DNA of 64,000 bases from Thermoflavifilum thermophilum. Lineage in GTDB: Bacteria > Bacteroidota > Bacteroidia > Chitinophagales > Chitinophagaceae. Location: positions 682,001-746,000 of the forward strand of contig NZ_FPCJ01000001.1 of the NCBI RefSeq assembly GCF_900116565.1, given 5' to 3'. Positions 17,251 through 26,574 of the stretch are shown here, one piece after another. The notes beneath the pieces are model-generated. The model was not told where the DNA came from, did not search any database, and worked only from the letters and a program-made list of their open reading frames with translations. Each line of letters starts with the position of its first letter. Positions within the stretch are counted from its first letter, which is position 1. Both the position numbers and the translations under genes were made by a program.

Positions 17251-17682
17251 ATGTCAGCACACCATTCCAGCTACTTGTATGCCATCCTTCACCTGAAATG
17301 CCCGAGGTGCAGAAAGGGATTTTTATTTCGCACTTCCAATCCATACAACCTGAAACACACCCTGGATATGCATGAACATTGCCCGGTGTGCGGACAGAAA
17401 ACCGAATTAGAAACCGGCTTCTGGTACGGAACAGGTTATGTAAGTTATGCTTTAAGTGTAGCTTTATCTGCATTTAATCTCGCCTGGTATTGGATTTTTT
17501 TTGGCATCAGCTGGAAAGATAACAGCATCTTGTACTGGTTACTGACCAATGCCGCTATTGTGTTGGTTGCCATGCCTTATCTGATGCGCTTATCAAGAGT
17601 TTTGTATTTAAGTTTCTTTGTGCATTATGATCCGCATGAAACTCCACATTTGCCCCTGAGAGATCACAATTTACCGGGCTGA
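17251..17682 (+). CDS. DUF983 membrane protein with zinc-ribbon motif
   Basis: A 143-residue protein of the DUF983 family. An N-terminal cytoplasmic zinc-ribbon-like part has LKCPRCRKGFLF and EHCPVCGQKTE (two CxxC pairs, about residues 17-20 and 46-49). Two membrane helices follow (about residues 62-85 and 93-112), then a His/Pro-rich tail. The ATG at 17251 is chosen because the longer frame begins with TTG inside a -7 element. The last 12 bases overlap recJ on the other strand. The function of the family is unknown. Confidence 0.88.
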   Translation: MSAHHSSYLYAILHLKCPRCRKGFLFRTSNPYNLKHTLDMHEHCPVCGQKTELETGFWYGTGYVSYALSVALSAFNLAWYWIFFGISWKDNSILYWLLTNAAIVLVAMPYLMRLSRVLYLSFFVHYDPHETPHLPLRDHNLPG

Positions 17683-19434
17683 CTCACGGCTGATGCGCAT
17701 ATCCAGCAATTTCAGCTGAATGGAAGCTTGTCCGTTCCAGAAATTTTCTTCAATCGTAAAACAAATATCTATCGGCTTCTGCTGCCTGAATAAATCGAAA
17801 TAGTCGGCCATCTGAAAGCCCACTGCTTCCAGCGGTGTACCAGCCTTTCGCGGAATTTGAAATTTCAGATGCTCATTTTTTACCGGCTGAATATTGGTGA
17901 CAGATGTGATGTTGCGCATGAGAAATACAGGAGGCTCATTGTCCATGCCAAATGGTTCGAATTGCTTCAACATCCTGATAAAGGATTCCGTAATATCATC
18001 GGGACACACGATAGCATCAATATACAATGCCGGCATAAGCTGTTCTTCCTGAATTGTGGATGAAACCACTTCTTCAAATGTTTCTCTGAAAGCCTTCAGT
18101 TGACGGGCTTCCATCACCAATCCTGCTGCATAATCATGACCTCCGTATCTTTCCAGCAAATGTCCGCAGGCATCAATTGCCTGATACAGATTATAACCCG
18201 GTACGGAACGCGCTGATCCGGCCAACTGTTGATCATCAGCAGTTGTAAGCACAACAGTAGGTTTAAAATACCAATCCACCAATCTGGATGCAACAATACC
18301 AATTACACCTTTATGCCAGTGCGGCTGATAAACGACAATTGTTTTCCGATTTTTTTCTTCCGGATGGCTTTCTATCCAATCCCTTGCTTCCTGTGCTATG
18401 GATCGGTCATTTTCCATGCGCTGCTGGTTTCGCTCATGCAGCTCAGCAGCCAGCTCCCTGGCTCTTTGGATATTTTTTTCCATAAACAATTGCACAGCTG
18501 TATGGGCATCTTTCATCCGCCCGGCTGCATTCACACGGGGCGCCAATATAAATCCCAATTCACGCATGCCGATTGACCGCTGAGCCTGACGCGACAGCCC
18601 GCTCATTTCTATCAAAGCCTGCAAACCCGTGGAAGGATTTGTATTGATTTGCTTCAAACCCAAAGCCAACAAAGTTCGATTTTCACCTGTCAGCGGCACA
18701 ATATCTGCGGCTATGCTGAGCGCCACGCGATCCAGATAATCCTCAATATGGATATTGATTTTCATTTCAGCCTGCAAAGCCTGTATTAACTTAAACGTAA
18801 TTCCGCAGGCTGATAAATCGGAATAAGGATATACCTGACCGGAATGGTGATTCAATAATGGATTTAAAATACCATAAGCATTTGGTAAGGATGTGCCCTG
18901 CAAATGATGATCACACACGATCACATCTATCCCTGCCTCATTCGCATAATCAATAGAGGATAAATCTTTCATCCCACAATCAAGCGTAATCAACAGTCGG
19001 GTATGCGATTGTATAGCTCGATCCACTGCTGCTTTTGAAAGACCATATCCTTCCTTCAGCCTGTCCGGGATATCAAAATTCAGTTTTGCACCGCATCGTT
19101 GCAGATAATCACACAGAATAGCTACTGATGTAGTACCATCCACATCATAATCACCAAAAACAAGAATAGGTTCCCTGTCTTCAATAGCCTGACGAATACG
19201 ATTGCAAACACGATGCATATCAGGCATAAGAAAGGGATCATGTATATGCTCAAATGAAGGTCTGAAAAAACGATAGGCTTGTTCATAGCTTGTAATGCCC
19301 CGTTGCACAAGCAATTGGCACCATAAAAGCTTTACCCCCAACTGCTGCTGCAAAGCAACAACAGCAGGCCATGAAGGATGTTGTGCATCAATGGCTCTTA
19401 GTATCCATCGTTTCGGTAAAGCATTTCCTGTCAT
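17671..19434 (-). CDS. recJ: Single-stranded-DNA-specific exonuclease RecJ
   Basis: DHH-family 5'-3' exonuclease of recombinational and base-excision repair. Its 587 residues carry GDYDVDGT (residues 94-101), the LDCG motif, CDHH at 174-177, the SGRQ-equivalent and NAAGRM region (ILAPRVNAAGRMKDA), and the DHHA1 motif (GGHDYAAGL), followed by an OB-like domain. The start is ATG 19434. It is 24 bases downstream of the polyprenyl synthase gene in the same direction, so the two likely share a transcript. Confidence 0.97.
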   Translation of the reverse strand: MTGNALPKRWILRAIDAQHPSWPAVVALQQQLGVKLLWCQLLVQRGITSYEQAYRFFRPSFEHIHDPFLMPDMHRVCNRIRQAIEDREPILVFGDYDVDGTTSVAILCDYLQRCGAKLNFDIPDRLKEGYGLSKAAVDRAIQSHTRLLITLDCGMKDLSSIDYANEAGIDVIVCDHHLQGTSLPNAYGILNPLLNHHSGQVYPYSDLSACGITFKLIQALQAEMKINIHIEDYLDRVALSIAADIVPLTGENRTLLALGLKQINTNPSTGLQALIEMSGLSRQAQRSIGMRELGFILAPRVNAAGRMKDAHTAVQLFMEKNIQRARELAAELHERNQQRMENDRSIAQEARDWIESHPEEKNRKTIVVYQPHWHKGVIGIVASRLVDWYFKPTVVLTTADDQQLAGSARSVPGYNLYQAIDACGHLLERYGGHDYAAGLVMEARQLKAFRETFEEVVSSTIQEEQLMPALYIDAIVCPDDITESFIRMLKQFEPFGMDNEPPVFLMRNITSVTNIQPVKNEHLKFQIPRKAGTPLEAVGFQMADYFDLFRQQKPIDICFTIEENFWNGQASIQLKLLDMRISRESAR

Positions 19435-19458
19435 GGAAAAACAGATGTTACAAATTCA

Positions 19459-20430
19459 TCAATATTCGCGATCCGTAGTAAACCTCACAAGGGCTTCCAG
19501 ACCCCTGCGAATGGGCTCATCCGGGAAGGTATGAAGAATTTGAAAAGCTTCATCGCGAAAGGCAAACATCTGCTGCTTGGCATATTCAATACCGCCCATA
19601 TCCAAAACAAATTGAATGACCTCCTGAATTTTTTTTCTATTCCGGTATTCATGTTTGATCAGATGGATCATTCTGCGTTTTTGTGCCGGAGAGGCTTTTC
19701 GAAGGGCATATATCAGTGGCAAGGTAATTTTTTTATCGCGCAGATCATGACCAATAGGCTTACCCACAGAAGCCTGTCCATAATCAAATAAATCATCTTT
19801 AATCTGAAAAGCCATACCCACCTTTTCGCCAAAAACCTTCATCTGCTGCGTGAGCTGTGGATCATGGCTTACGGAATAAATACCCACACTGCAGGCTGCT
19901 GAAAGCAGAGAAGCCGTTTTACCACGAATGATATCAAAGTACACATTCTCTTCCATATCCAGATGACGGGTTTTTTCCATTTGCAACAATTCGCTTTCAC
20001 TCATTCGCTTCACGGCTTCTGAAAGGATTTGCAGCACTCCATAATCACCATGATCGAGGGAAAGTAACAAGCCTTTGGAAAGCAAATAATCCCCAACCAG
20101 CACGGCAATTTTATTCTTCCATAAAGCATTAATGGAAAATATACCTCTTCTTTCATTTGCGTCATCCACCACATCATCGTGTACAAGTGTGGCAGTATGC
20201 AACAGTTCCACAAGCGCTGCAGCCCGGTATGTGGCCATATTAACCGGTCCTGCAAGCCTGGCTGAAAAAATCACAAACATGGGGCGTATCTGCTTGCCTT
20301 TATGCTTCACAATATATTGCATGATACGATCGAGAAGCGGCACCTGACTTCGTACAGCCTGCGTAAAACACAATTCAAACTCCTGCAATTCCTTTTCAAT
20401 CACCCGCCGGATAGCCTGCATGTTGTTCAT
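19459..20430 (-). CDS. Polyprenyl diphosphate synthase (trans-type, long chain)
   Basis: Adds isopentenyl diphosphate units to an allylic primer to make the C35-C45 chain for menaquinone. The two Asp-rich motifs are HDDVVDDANERRG and IKDDLFDYGQ, with GKQIRPM near the N-terminus and HDLRDKKITLPLIYAL. About 323 residues from ATG 20430, or 320 from the ATG at 20421. The computed frame begins with GTG at 20469, but those codons contain the -7 element TACTTTTG, so the later ATG codons are preferred. The product chain length cannot be read with certainty. Confidence 0.93.
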   Translation of the reverse strand: MNNMQAIRRVIEKELQEFELCFTQAVRSQVPLLDRIMQYIVKHKGKQIRPMFVIFSARLAGPVNMATYRAAALVELLHTATLVHDDVVDDANERRGIFSINALWKNKIAVLVGDYLLSKGLLLSLDHGDYGVLQILSEAVKRMSESELLQMEKTRHLDMEENVYFDIIRGKTASLLSAACSVGIYSVSHDPQLTQQMKVFGEKVGMAFQIKDDLFDYGQASVGKPIGHDLRDKKITLPLIYALRKASPAQKRRMIHLIKHEYRNRKKIQEVIQFVLDMGGIEYAKQQMFAFRDEAFQILHTFPDEPIRRGLEALVRFTTDREY

Positions 20431-20456
20431 GAGTAAATCGTTAACAGCTGGAAAAA

Positions 20457-20464
20457 CAAAAGTA
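20457..20464 (-). promoter_or_regulatory. -7 element of polyprenyl synthase-recJ operon
   Basis: Reverse-strand TACTTTTG fits TAnnTTTG and lies 26 bases upstream of ATG 20430. It overlaps the GTG of the longer frame. No clear -33 TTG. Confidence 0.5.
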
Positions 20465-20574
20465 TTCACAAAATTGGAACTATTTTTGTTTGTCTTTAAA
20501 ACATCATGAACAAATGATGAAGCGAGCTTTGTGTTTGGGAAAAGACAAAAAATTGTTATCAGACATAAGAAAAT

Positions 20575-20606
20575 TTTGTACTTTCATAGCCTAATATCTA
20601 TCTTTG
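20575..20606 (+). promoter_or_regulatory. Promoter of the OmpA-family gene
   Basis: TTTG at 20575-20578, 20-base spacer, TATCTTTG at 20599-20606: close to the full Bacteroidota consensus. It leaves a leader of about 55 bases that is very A/T-rich, a feature of highly expressed genes in this phylum. Confidence 0.8.
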
Positions 20607-20666
20607 CCCATATTAGATTGTTAAATAAAATTTTTTTTCATAATCTGTTCATTAAAACACTTACCT

Positions 20667-22322
20667 ATGGCAAGCAAAAAGTACCTCGTTCTAACCGGCT
20701 TATTCAGTCTGTTAGGCGCTTCAGCAGTATGGGCGCAAAATGCCCCTGCTACATCCTCCGGCACGATGACAGGAGGTTACAATTACCTGGATACAGCCTT
20801 TATTCCGCCATCCAGGCAGGCACAACAGCGCAGTTTTCTGAACAATGAATCCATTTATCCTGCTAAACCACGCGACATGTGGGTATTAGGCATTAATGCA
20901 GGGGAGTTTAATTACTTCAGTGACGTGCCTTTCCAGTTAGGATATGGATTTGGTGCATCATTGCGCAAATCGCTGGGTTATACCTTTTCGTTGCGTGCAG
21001 GTCTGAACTATGGCCAGGCAAAGGGTCTTGACTATCGGAATGGAACCCCCATCCAGAACTTGCCGGCAGCCGTAGCTGCAAAATATGCTGCAGCCGGACT
21101 TACTACCTATGTAGCCAATTTCAAATCTACCGCCTATCAGGGATCTTTAGACCTGATTGCTTCTTTAAACAACATCGCATTTCACAAACCACAAAACAAA
21201 GTTGACTTTTACGCTTTAGCGGGGTATTCAATTTTCTCATATCAAACCAAGGTAGATGCACTGGATGCAAATGGCAATCCTTACAATTATGCTTCCATCA
21301 ACTTCACTGCATCGAAAAAAGATATTCGGAAAGCATTGAAGAATTACCTGGATGGCAGTTATGAAACGGATGCCACAACCCAATCCCGCCAACAGAATTT
21401 CAATAACAATACCCCTGGTCACCGTCAATGGCGTCATAGCCTGGATTTAGGGGCTGGTGTGGATTTCAAGCTCAGCAAACGGGTTTCTCTTGCACTGGAA
21501 CAGAAGTTTACCTTACCCTTTGATGACTACTTGGATGGAAAATATTTGGGGTCTGGAGGAGTGCTCACGCCCGATAAAGATTTGGTTTCCTATACTTCGG
21601 TAAACCTGAGTATCGCACTGGGTAATCCTTCTCGCCGTGTAGAACCGCTCTGGTGGATGAATCCGCTTAACTATGCTTACAGCGAGCTCAATTCGCCCCG
21701 CCACATGAAAATCCCCACGCCTGTATTGCCAGATGCTGATGGTGATGGGGTAACCGATCAGTTCGATAAATGTCCCAATACACCTGCTGGCGTGGCTGTA
21801 GATGTGCATGGCTGCCCGCTTGATACCGATGGTGATGGCGTTCCTGACTATAAAGACAAGCAGCTTATCACACCCACCTACTGCCAGCCCGTGGATGCTG
21901 ATGGTGTAGGCAAATGCCCATGCCCCGACTCCACCTGCTTTGCTGGATATGTGAAACCCACCTGTAACCTGACTTCATTGCCCAGCATCGTGTTCCGTGG
22001 CAATTCGGTAACCATCAGCCGTGATCAACAATACCTGCTCGACAACGTAGCCAATCAGATGCGGCAAAATCCGGATTGCAAAGTTGTAGTAACTGGTCAC
22101 GCTCAGGCTTCCAAGGCCAGCGAACAACTGGCATGGGATCGGGTGAATGCAGTTATCACCTACATGACCCAAAAATTAGGCATCAGCCCCGACCGCTTTA
22201 TCTTCCAGTACAGCGGTGTTCCGGGTGATCTGAATGCAGTTGATCTGAGAGCTGCTACCCCGGCCGATAACGGTCCGAATATGACTCCGCCTCCTCATCC
22301 CAATCTCCGGAGGTCAAAATAA
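20667..22322 (+). CDS. OmpA-family outer-membrane protein with thrombospondin type 3 repeats
   Basis: A 551-residue protein. A signal peptide is cleaved near VWAQ (about residue 23). A beta-barrel-like region of about 320 residues follows, then calcium-binding TSP3 repeats (DADGDGVTDQFDKCPNTPAG, DTDGDGVPDYKDK) around residues 353-390. A Cys-rich linker with CPCPDSTC comes next, then a C-terminal OmpA/MotB-like domain (about 430-520) with the VVVTGHAQASKASEQLAWDRV region that contacts peptidoglycan. It has its own strong promoter and terminator, so it is a single-gene unit, probably an abundant structural porin linking the outer membrane to the cell wall. The OmpA domain lacks some consensus residues of the NxxLSxxRA helix. 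Confidence 0.9.
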   Translation: MASKKYLVLTGLFSLLGASAVWAQNAPATSSGTMTGGYNYLDTAFIPPSRQAQQRSFLNNESIYPAKPRDMWVLGINAGEFNYFSDVPFQLGYGFGASLRKSLGYTFSLRAGLNYGQAKGLDYRNGTPIQNLPAAVAAKYAAAGLTTYVANFKSTAYQGSLDLIASLNNIAFHKPQNKVDFYALAGYSIFSYQTKVDALDANGNPYNYASINFTASKKDIRKALKNYLDGSYETDATTQSRQQNFNNNTPGHRQWRHSLDLGAGVDFKLSKRVSLALEQKFTLPFDDYLDGKYLGSGGVLTPDKDLVSYTSVNLSIALGNPSRRVEPLWWMNPLNYAYSELNSPRHMKIPTPVLPDADGDGVTDQFDKCPNTPAGVAVDVHGCPLDTDGDGVPDYKDKQLITPTYCQPVDADGVGKCPCPDSTCFAGYVKPTCNLTSLPSIVFRGNSVTISRDQQYLLDNVANQMRQNPDCKVVVTGHAQASKASEQLAWDRVNAVITYMTQKLGISPDRFIFQYSGVPGDLNAVDLRAATPADNGPNMTPPPHPNLRRSK

Positions 22323-22349
22323 GGTAGAGGCTTTTTGCTAATCCATATC

Positions 22350-22379
22350 ATGCCTGGCCTTGCGCCAGGCATTTTTTTT
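22350..22379 (+). terminator. Terminator of the OmpA-family gene
   Basis: Stem of 9 base pairs (22350-22358 with 22364-22372), loop CTTGC, then a run of seven T. It lies 27 bases after the stop codon. Confidence 0.92.
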
Positions 22380-22419
22380 AATCGTTGCAGCCGTTCAGCA
22401 AAAACATAGAAAATTAGCT

Positions 22420-22427
22420 TAAGTTTG
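22420..22427 (+). promoter_or_regulatory. Possible promoter of the 64-residue gene
   Basis: TAAGTTTG matches TAnnTTTG, 38 bases before the GTG start. No -33 TTG at the usual distance. Confidence 0.4.
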
Positions 22428-22465
22428 GTGCCGCTATTTATTTTTCACATCTTAATTCATTTGCT

Positions 22466-22660
22466 GTGGAAGAATTAATTGAAAAACTCAAACAGGAAGC
22501 AGGCCTCACCGAAGAACAAGCACGCAAAACACTGGAAGTGCTATGGAATTATGTAAGTGATCGGGTTCCGCCTTTCTTTCAGGGACAGGTAAAAAAAATG
22601 ATGGGTATGATGCAAAGCAAGGAAAATCATACTTCCGAATCTGATGAAGAAGCTTTCTAA
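22466..22660 (+). CDS. Small acidic helical protein, function unknown
   Basis: A 64-residue protein starting with GTG; there is no upstream ATG and the next in-frame ATG is in the C-terminal third. [25 protein letters not shown] looks like a short helix-turn-helix of UBA type, followed by [19 protein letters not shown] and an acidic Ser/Glu tail. The pattern resembles small Bacteroidota proteins of unknown role, but I do not recognise a named family. Support for coding comes from codon use, a -7 element upstream and the gap being otherwise empty. The stop overlaps the stop of acyl-CoA dehydrogenase by 4 bases. Confidence 0.65.
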   Translation: MEELIEKLKQEAGLTEEQARKTLEVLWNYVSDRVPPFFQGQVKKMMGMMQSKENHTSESDEEAF

Positions 22661-23817
22661 CTGGCTATGCTATCTATAGCTTTCAGGGCTTCTCTGGCAA
22701 TCACAATTTTTTGGATTTCAGACGTACCTTCCCCTATGGTGCAGAGTTTGGCATCGCGATAAAATTTTTCGGCAGGATAGTCTTTGGTATATCCATAGGC
22801 TCCAAAAATCTGAACCGCATCTGTAGCCACCTGCACGGCCAGTTCGGAAGCATAATATTTGGCCATGGCTGCAAGCTGGGTGATTTTTTCGCCTGCATCC
22901 TTGCGAGCTGCGGCTTCTAACACCAGCAATTCGGCTGCCTGAATCTGTGTGGCCATATCGGCCAATTTAAAAGCAATACCCTGAAAATGGGCAATAGGCT
23001 GATTAAATTGATGCCTCACCTGTGCATAGTGCTTGGCTGCTTCATAAGCTCCTTCAGCAATACCCAGTGAAAGTGCTGCAATGGATATGCGACCTCCATC
23101 CAGTACCTGAAGTGCTTGAATGAAGCCTTCATGCAGCTGACCCAGCAGATTTTCGGAGGGCACCCGGCATTGCTCAAAAATCATTTCTGCAGTTTCAGAT
23201 GCACGCATGCCCAGCTTATTTTCTTTTTTTCCTCCCCGGAAACCCAGCGTACCCCGTTCGACGATAAAAGCACTAATCCCGTGGCTGTTTCCGGGTTCTC
23301 CAGTACGGGCCATCACCACGGCCACATCTGCTGACTGCCCATGAGTAATCCAGGATTTCGTGCCGTCCAGTAGCCAGTCATTTCCATCCAGGCGAGCCGT
23401 AGTCTTCATGTGCAGAGCATCCGAACCGGTATTGGCTTCCGTAAGCCCCCAGGCACCCAACCATTCACCACTCGCCAGCTTGGGCAAATATTTCTGTTTC
23501 TGGAACTCATTGCCAAACTGCAGAATATGCCCTGTGCACAGCGAGTTATGGGCTGCTACACTCAGCGCTACCGCTCCGCATACTTTGGCCAGCTCACGTA
23601 CAATGAGTACATATTCCACATAGCCCAGCCCACTGCCTCCATACTGTGCAGGCACCAACACACCCATGGCACCCATAGCTCCAAGCTCCCGAAATAAATC
23701 GCGTGGGAAATGCTGTGCTTCATCCCATTCCATGACATGAGGCTGTATTCGCTTTTGGGCAAATTCACGGAAGGTTTCAGCTATCTGAAGCTGAAATTCA
23801 CTGAGATCGAGATGCAT
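22657..23817 (-). CDS. Acyl-CoA dehydrogenase
   Basis: FAD enzyme that introduces the alpha-beta double bond into acyl-CoA, passing electrons to electron-transfer flavoprotein. The 386 residues show the family layout: an N-terminal helical domain, [12 protein letters not shown] (flavin contact), the middle barrel with GTKSWITHG, and the C-terminal helical domain with [37 protein letters not shown] and IGEGTSEIQ, whose first Glu is the catalytic base position of short/medium-chain enzymes. It resembles butyryl-CoA dehydrogenases; chain preference is not certain. It starts 20 bases inside the end of the HhH gene, so the two are probably co-transcribed. Confidence 0.95.
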   Translation of the reverse strand: MHLDLSEFQLQIAETFREFAQKRIQPHVMEWDEAQHFPRDLFRELGAMGAMGVLVPAQYGGSGLGYVEYVLIVRELAKVCGAVALSVAAHNSLCTGHILQFGNEFQKQKYLPKLASGEWLGAWGLTEANTGSDALHMKTTARLDGNDWLLDGTKSWITHGQSADVAVVMARTGEPGNSHGISAFIVERGTLGFRGGKKENKLGMRASETAEMIFEQCRVPSENLLGQLHEGFIQALQVLDGGRISIAALSLGIAEGAYEAAKHYAQVRHQFNQPIAHFQGIAFKLADMATQIQAAELLVLEAAARKDAGEKITQLAAMAKYYASELAVQVATDAVQIFGAYGYTKDYPAEKFYRDAKLCTIGEGTSEIQKIVIAREALKAIDSIAS

Positions 23818-24745
23818 GTTGAATAGGATTGACCACTAAATAATGAACAAGTTTACGATAAATCTGTTCGTTGACCAACACCAGTTTCTGCAAGTCAGCT
23901 ACTTCCCGGTATGGGCCATGTTGTTCACGATAAGCAATGATCAAGCTGGCAAGTGCATAGCCAATGTAGGGATGAATAGCTAACTCTCCCAGCTGAACCG
24001 TGTTTAGATCCATCGGACGAATCAAACCCGTATCAATGCTAACCCATGGAAGTACGCGCTGGATGATGGAATCAGGGATATGAGATATTTCCTTTAGCTG
24101 ATCTGCCGTATAAAATCCTCCCAATCGCTCCCTGTAACGAATGATGTGCCTGGCATACGCTGATCCGATACCCGGTAATTGCATCAGCAGCAGGGTATCC
24201 GCACTGTTCAATTCAATCTTTTGCTGTAATGAAGTTTGTTTCTGATGAATGTATGTTCCAGATGCGCTTACAGCTGGCAGCCGGACATGCTTTGCGGAAT
24301 CATTCGTTTTATCGCCCATTCGCACATAAGGAGCCAGGCGTTGATAATCGGCCTGCTGAAATCCGTAAATTTTCATCAGGTCCTCTTTCTTCCGAAAACG
24401 TCCGCCCTTTTCCCGATAATGCAAGATGATAACTGCGGTGTGTTTGGATATTCCCAATCTCAGCCAATCTTCAAGTGTGGCTGTATTCGGATCAAAATAA
24501 AACAATTGATTAGGCAAGGAATGTGACGATTGCTGTTGTGCTGATGCCTGGGATAAACCACCTGTTCGTGCCTGAAGTGAATCGCCAGTTATTATTTCAA
24601 TTTTTAGTGGCTGTTCGGGATAAAACCTGGTTATGAGCAAAGGGAACAACATGCTTATACCTATGAGCAGAAACATGGCCAGTATAGCTTTGCGCTGATT
24701 CCGGCTGAAGGTTAGCCATGTCCGCATCCGGTCTGGGAATGACAT
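23798..24745 (-). CDS. Membrane-anchored helix-hairpin-helix (ComEA-like) protein
   Basis: A 315-residue protein with one N-terminal membrane helix (about residues 20-40) and an extracytoplasmic part with three HhH units: [39 protein letters not shown] and [22 protein letters not shown]. The middle unit has the classic LPGIG hairpin. HhH units bind the DNA backbone; ComEA uses them to pull in transforming DNA. Bacteroidota commonly have this longer triple-unit form. A role in DNA uptake is possible but not shown. The next gene downstream, acyl-CoA dehydrogenase, overlaps by 20 bases. Confidence 0.85.
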   Translation of the reverse strand: MSFPDRMRTWLTFSRNQRKAILAMFLLIGISMLFPLLITRFYPEQPLKIEIITGDSLQARTGGLSQASAQQQSSHSLPNQLFYFDPNTATLEDWLRLGISKHTAVIILHYREKGGRFRKKEDLMKIYGFQQADYQRLAPYVRMGDKTNDSAKHVRLPAVSASGTYIHQKQTSLQQKIELNSADTLLLMQLPGIGSAYARHIIRYRERLGGFYTADQLKEISHIPDSIIQRVLPWVSIDTGLIRPMDLNTVQLGELAIHPYIGYALASLIIAYREQHGPYREVADLQKLVLVNEQIYRKLVHYLVVNPIQHASRSQ

Positions 24746-24797
24746 CTGAATAGGGTTTTAAGCAAAACAGTTTAAATTTAGCATCAAACAAGCGAAG

Positions 24798-25454
24798 ATG
24801 CAAATACCCCTTGTAAGCGTGGTTACGGCCGTTTATAACCGAAGCAATACTTTGTCCAGAGCTATTGAATCCCTACTCCAGCAACAATTTCAGGACTTCG
24901 AATGGATTGCTGTGGATGATGGAAGTACAGATGGTTCATTTAAAATCGCCCAAAAATATGCTTCGTCATTTCACCATGTACAACTGATTCAAAAAACTCA
25001 TACCGGCATTGCTGATACCTGGAACACGGGTATCCGTGCAGCTCAGGGCACATGGATTACCTTTCTGGATTCAGATGATGCTTACCAGCCGGATCATTTG
25101 CAAATTCGTGTGCATTACATACAAGCACATCCCGAAACGGATCTGCTACACTCTACGGCAATGTTGATCGGTCGGGAAGAAGATTTCTGGGTGCCTGACC
25201 GGCATGACCCTTCCCGAAATATTCATCTAAAGGATTGTGCCATCGGAGCTACCTTTTTCATGAAGCGCAAAGTTTGGGAAACACTGGGCGGATACAGGCC
25301 GGTATTATTTCCCGATGCCGATTTTCTGGAAAGAGCAGCAGCTCGTTTTACTGTCGTAAAAATAGATGCACCAACTTATGTTTATTACCGAAATTCTTCG
25401 GATAGTTTTCTGACCCGGGTTAAATTGAAAGATCAAAATGACAAACAACTATAG
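24798..25454 (+). CDS. Family 2 glycosyltransferase
   Basis: A 218-residue GT-A fold enzyme. The N-terminus IPLVSVVTAVYNRSNTL, the IAVDDGSTDGS nucleotide-binding segment and FLDSDD (the DxD metal motif) are all present; the acceptor side is short. At about 220 residues it is a compact GT2 without a membrane domain. It diverges from the HhH gene (52-base gap) and its last 6 bases overlap the PhnP-like gene. No polysaccharide cluster surrounds it, so the sugar and acceptor are unknown. Confidence 0.9.
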   Translation: MQIPLVSVVTAVYNRSNTLSRAIESLLQQQFQDFEWIAVDDGSTDGSFKIAQKYASSFHHVQLIQKTHTGIADTWNTGIRAAQGTWITFLDSDDAYQPDHLQIRVHYIQAHPETDLLHSTAMLIGREEDFWVPDRHDPSRNIHLKDCAIGATFFMKRKVWETLGGYRPVLFPDADFLERAAARFTVVKIDAPTYVYYRNSSDSFLTRVKLKDQNDKQL

Positions 25455-26210
25455 TTCCAGCACAAGTCCATCATAAGCCAATGCTCTGCCGGGTTTTAGC
25501 TGCTGATTGACTTCTGCATGCAATCCCATCTGATGGCTGATATGGGTGAAATAAACCTGAGGAACAGATAATTCATCTGCAAGTGCCAACGCTTCATCCA
25601 GGCTGAAATGCGAGATATGGGGTTCCTTGCGCAGCGCATTCAGTACCAATACCGCTGAACCTTTGATTTTGGCTTTTTCTTCATCCTGAATGCGATTGGC
25701 ATCGGTGATGTAAGTAAAATCACCAATGCGAAAGCCTAATACCGGCATTTTGTAATGCCAAACCCGAATGGGGATTACCTCCACACCCTTTACATCAAAA
25801 GGTTGTTCATCTACTGTATTAAGACGAATATCAGGTACGCCGGGATATTTAACTTCTGCGAAAGCGTAGGCGAATTCGCGGGTAATGACTTCCTGTGCAG
25901 CATGGGTGGCATAAATATCAATAGGTGATTGCTGAAAATAATTAAATGCCCGCACATCGTCCATGCCAGCTATGTGATCTTTGTGCGAATGGGTAATGAG
26001 CACCGCGTCCAGATGCCGCACATGCGCCTGCAGCATCTGCATGCGAAAGTCAGGCGTGGTATCAATCACAATATTTTTACCATCAACCTCCAGCAACACA
26101 CTGCTTCTTAACCGCTTATCACGCGGGTCAGCAGAGCTGCAAACCCGGCATGTACAGGCAATCATGGGCACACCTTGTGAAGTGCCTGTACCTAAAAAGG
26201 TGATTCTCAC
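25449..26210 (-). CDS. PhnP-like metallo-beta-lactamase-fold hydrolase
   Basis: A 253-residue cytoplasmic MBL-fold phosphodiesterase-like enzyme. GTGTSQGVP at the start and CTCRVCSS are the PhnP-type hallmarks (the Cys pair region), with the metal motif HSHKDH at residues 74-79, DFRMQML, and the late ITDANRI and FTHISHQMG metal ligands. PhnP relatives open cyclic phosphates; the physiological substrate here is unknown. The start is GTG at 26210, overlapping the stop of the preceding gene (GTGA), so translation is likely coupled in the porX operon. Confidence 0.9.
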   Translation of the reverse strand: MRITFLGTGTSQGVPMIACTCRVCSSADPRDKRLRSSVLLEVDGKNIVIDTTPDFRMQMLQAHVRHLDAVLITHSHKDHIAGMDDVRAFNYFQQSPIDIYATHAAQEVITREFAYAFAEVKYPGVPDIRLNTVDEQPFDVKGVEVIPIRVWHYKMPVLGFRIGDFTYITDANRIQDEEKAKIKGSAVLVLNALRKEPHISHFSLDEALALADELSVPQVYFTHISHQMGLHAEVNQQLKPGRALAYDGLVLEL

Positions 26211-26515
26211 GATTCAACCTTTGTTTCTGATGAATGTCCAGATGGCGTTGAAACAGCTGCCTGAATCAACCGATAATATTTCTGCGATGCAGGACTAAGG
26301 TCAGTTTCAACGATTGTTAAACCTTGCAGAATGTCTATGAACACATTGATTCTGGATTCGGTGTTCAGAAATTTATTCATCACAACCACCTTTCTTTCTT
26401 CAATGACACAATAACCGGATTGAAAATTTCCTTTTTCATACCGGACCTGGTATCCCGCTTCTTGCAACAGTTTTTCGATGGCAGATAAAGTATGTGAATT
26501 GTATTTAAAACCCAT
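26207..26515 (-). CDS. Conserved small protein of the porX operon, function unknown
   Basis: A 102-residue protein with alternating helix and strand pattern: YNSHTLSAIEKLLQEAGYQVRYEKGNFQSGYC, then VIEERKVVVMNKFLNTESRINVFIDIL and a Ser-rich tail. The central KVVVMNKFL segment and the following helix look like a compact alpha/beta fold. I recall similar proteins in other Bacteroidota beside the same neighbours but know no function. It lies 59 bases after porX and overlaps the MBL gene by 4 bases. Confidence 0.75.
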   Translation of the reverse strand: MGFKYNSHTLSAIEKLLQEAGYQVRYEKGNFQSGYCVIEERKVVVMNKFLNTESRINVFIDILQGLTIVETDLSPASQKYYRLIQAAVSTPSGHSSETKVES

Positions 26516-26574
26516 ACAGCGAAGATAAAAAATCTTTTTCCCTGCCAGATGAACAGCGGAAGATATCCGATTGC

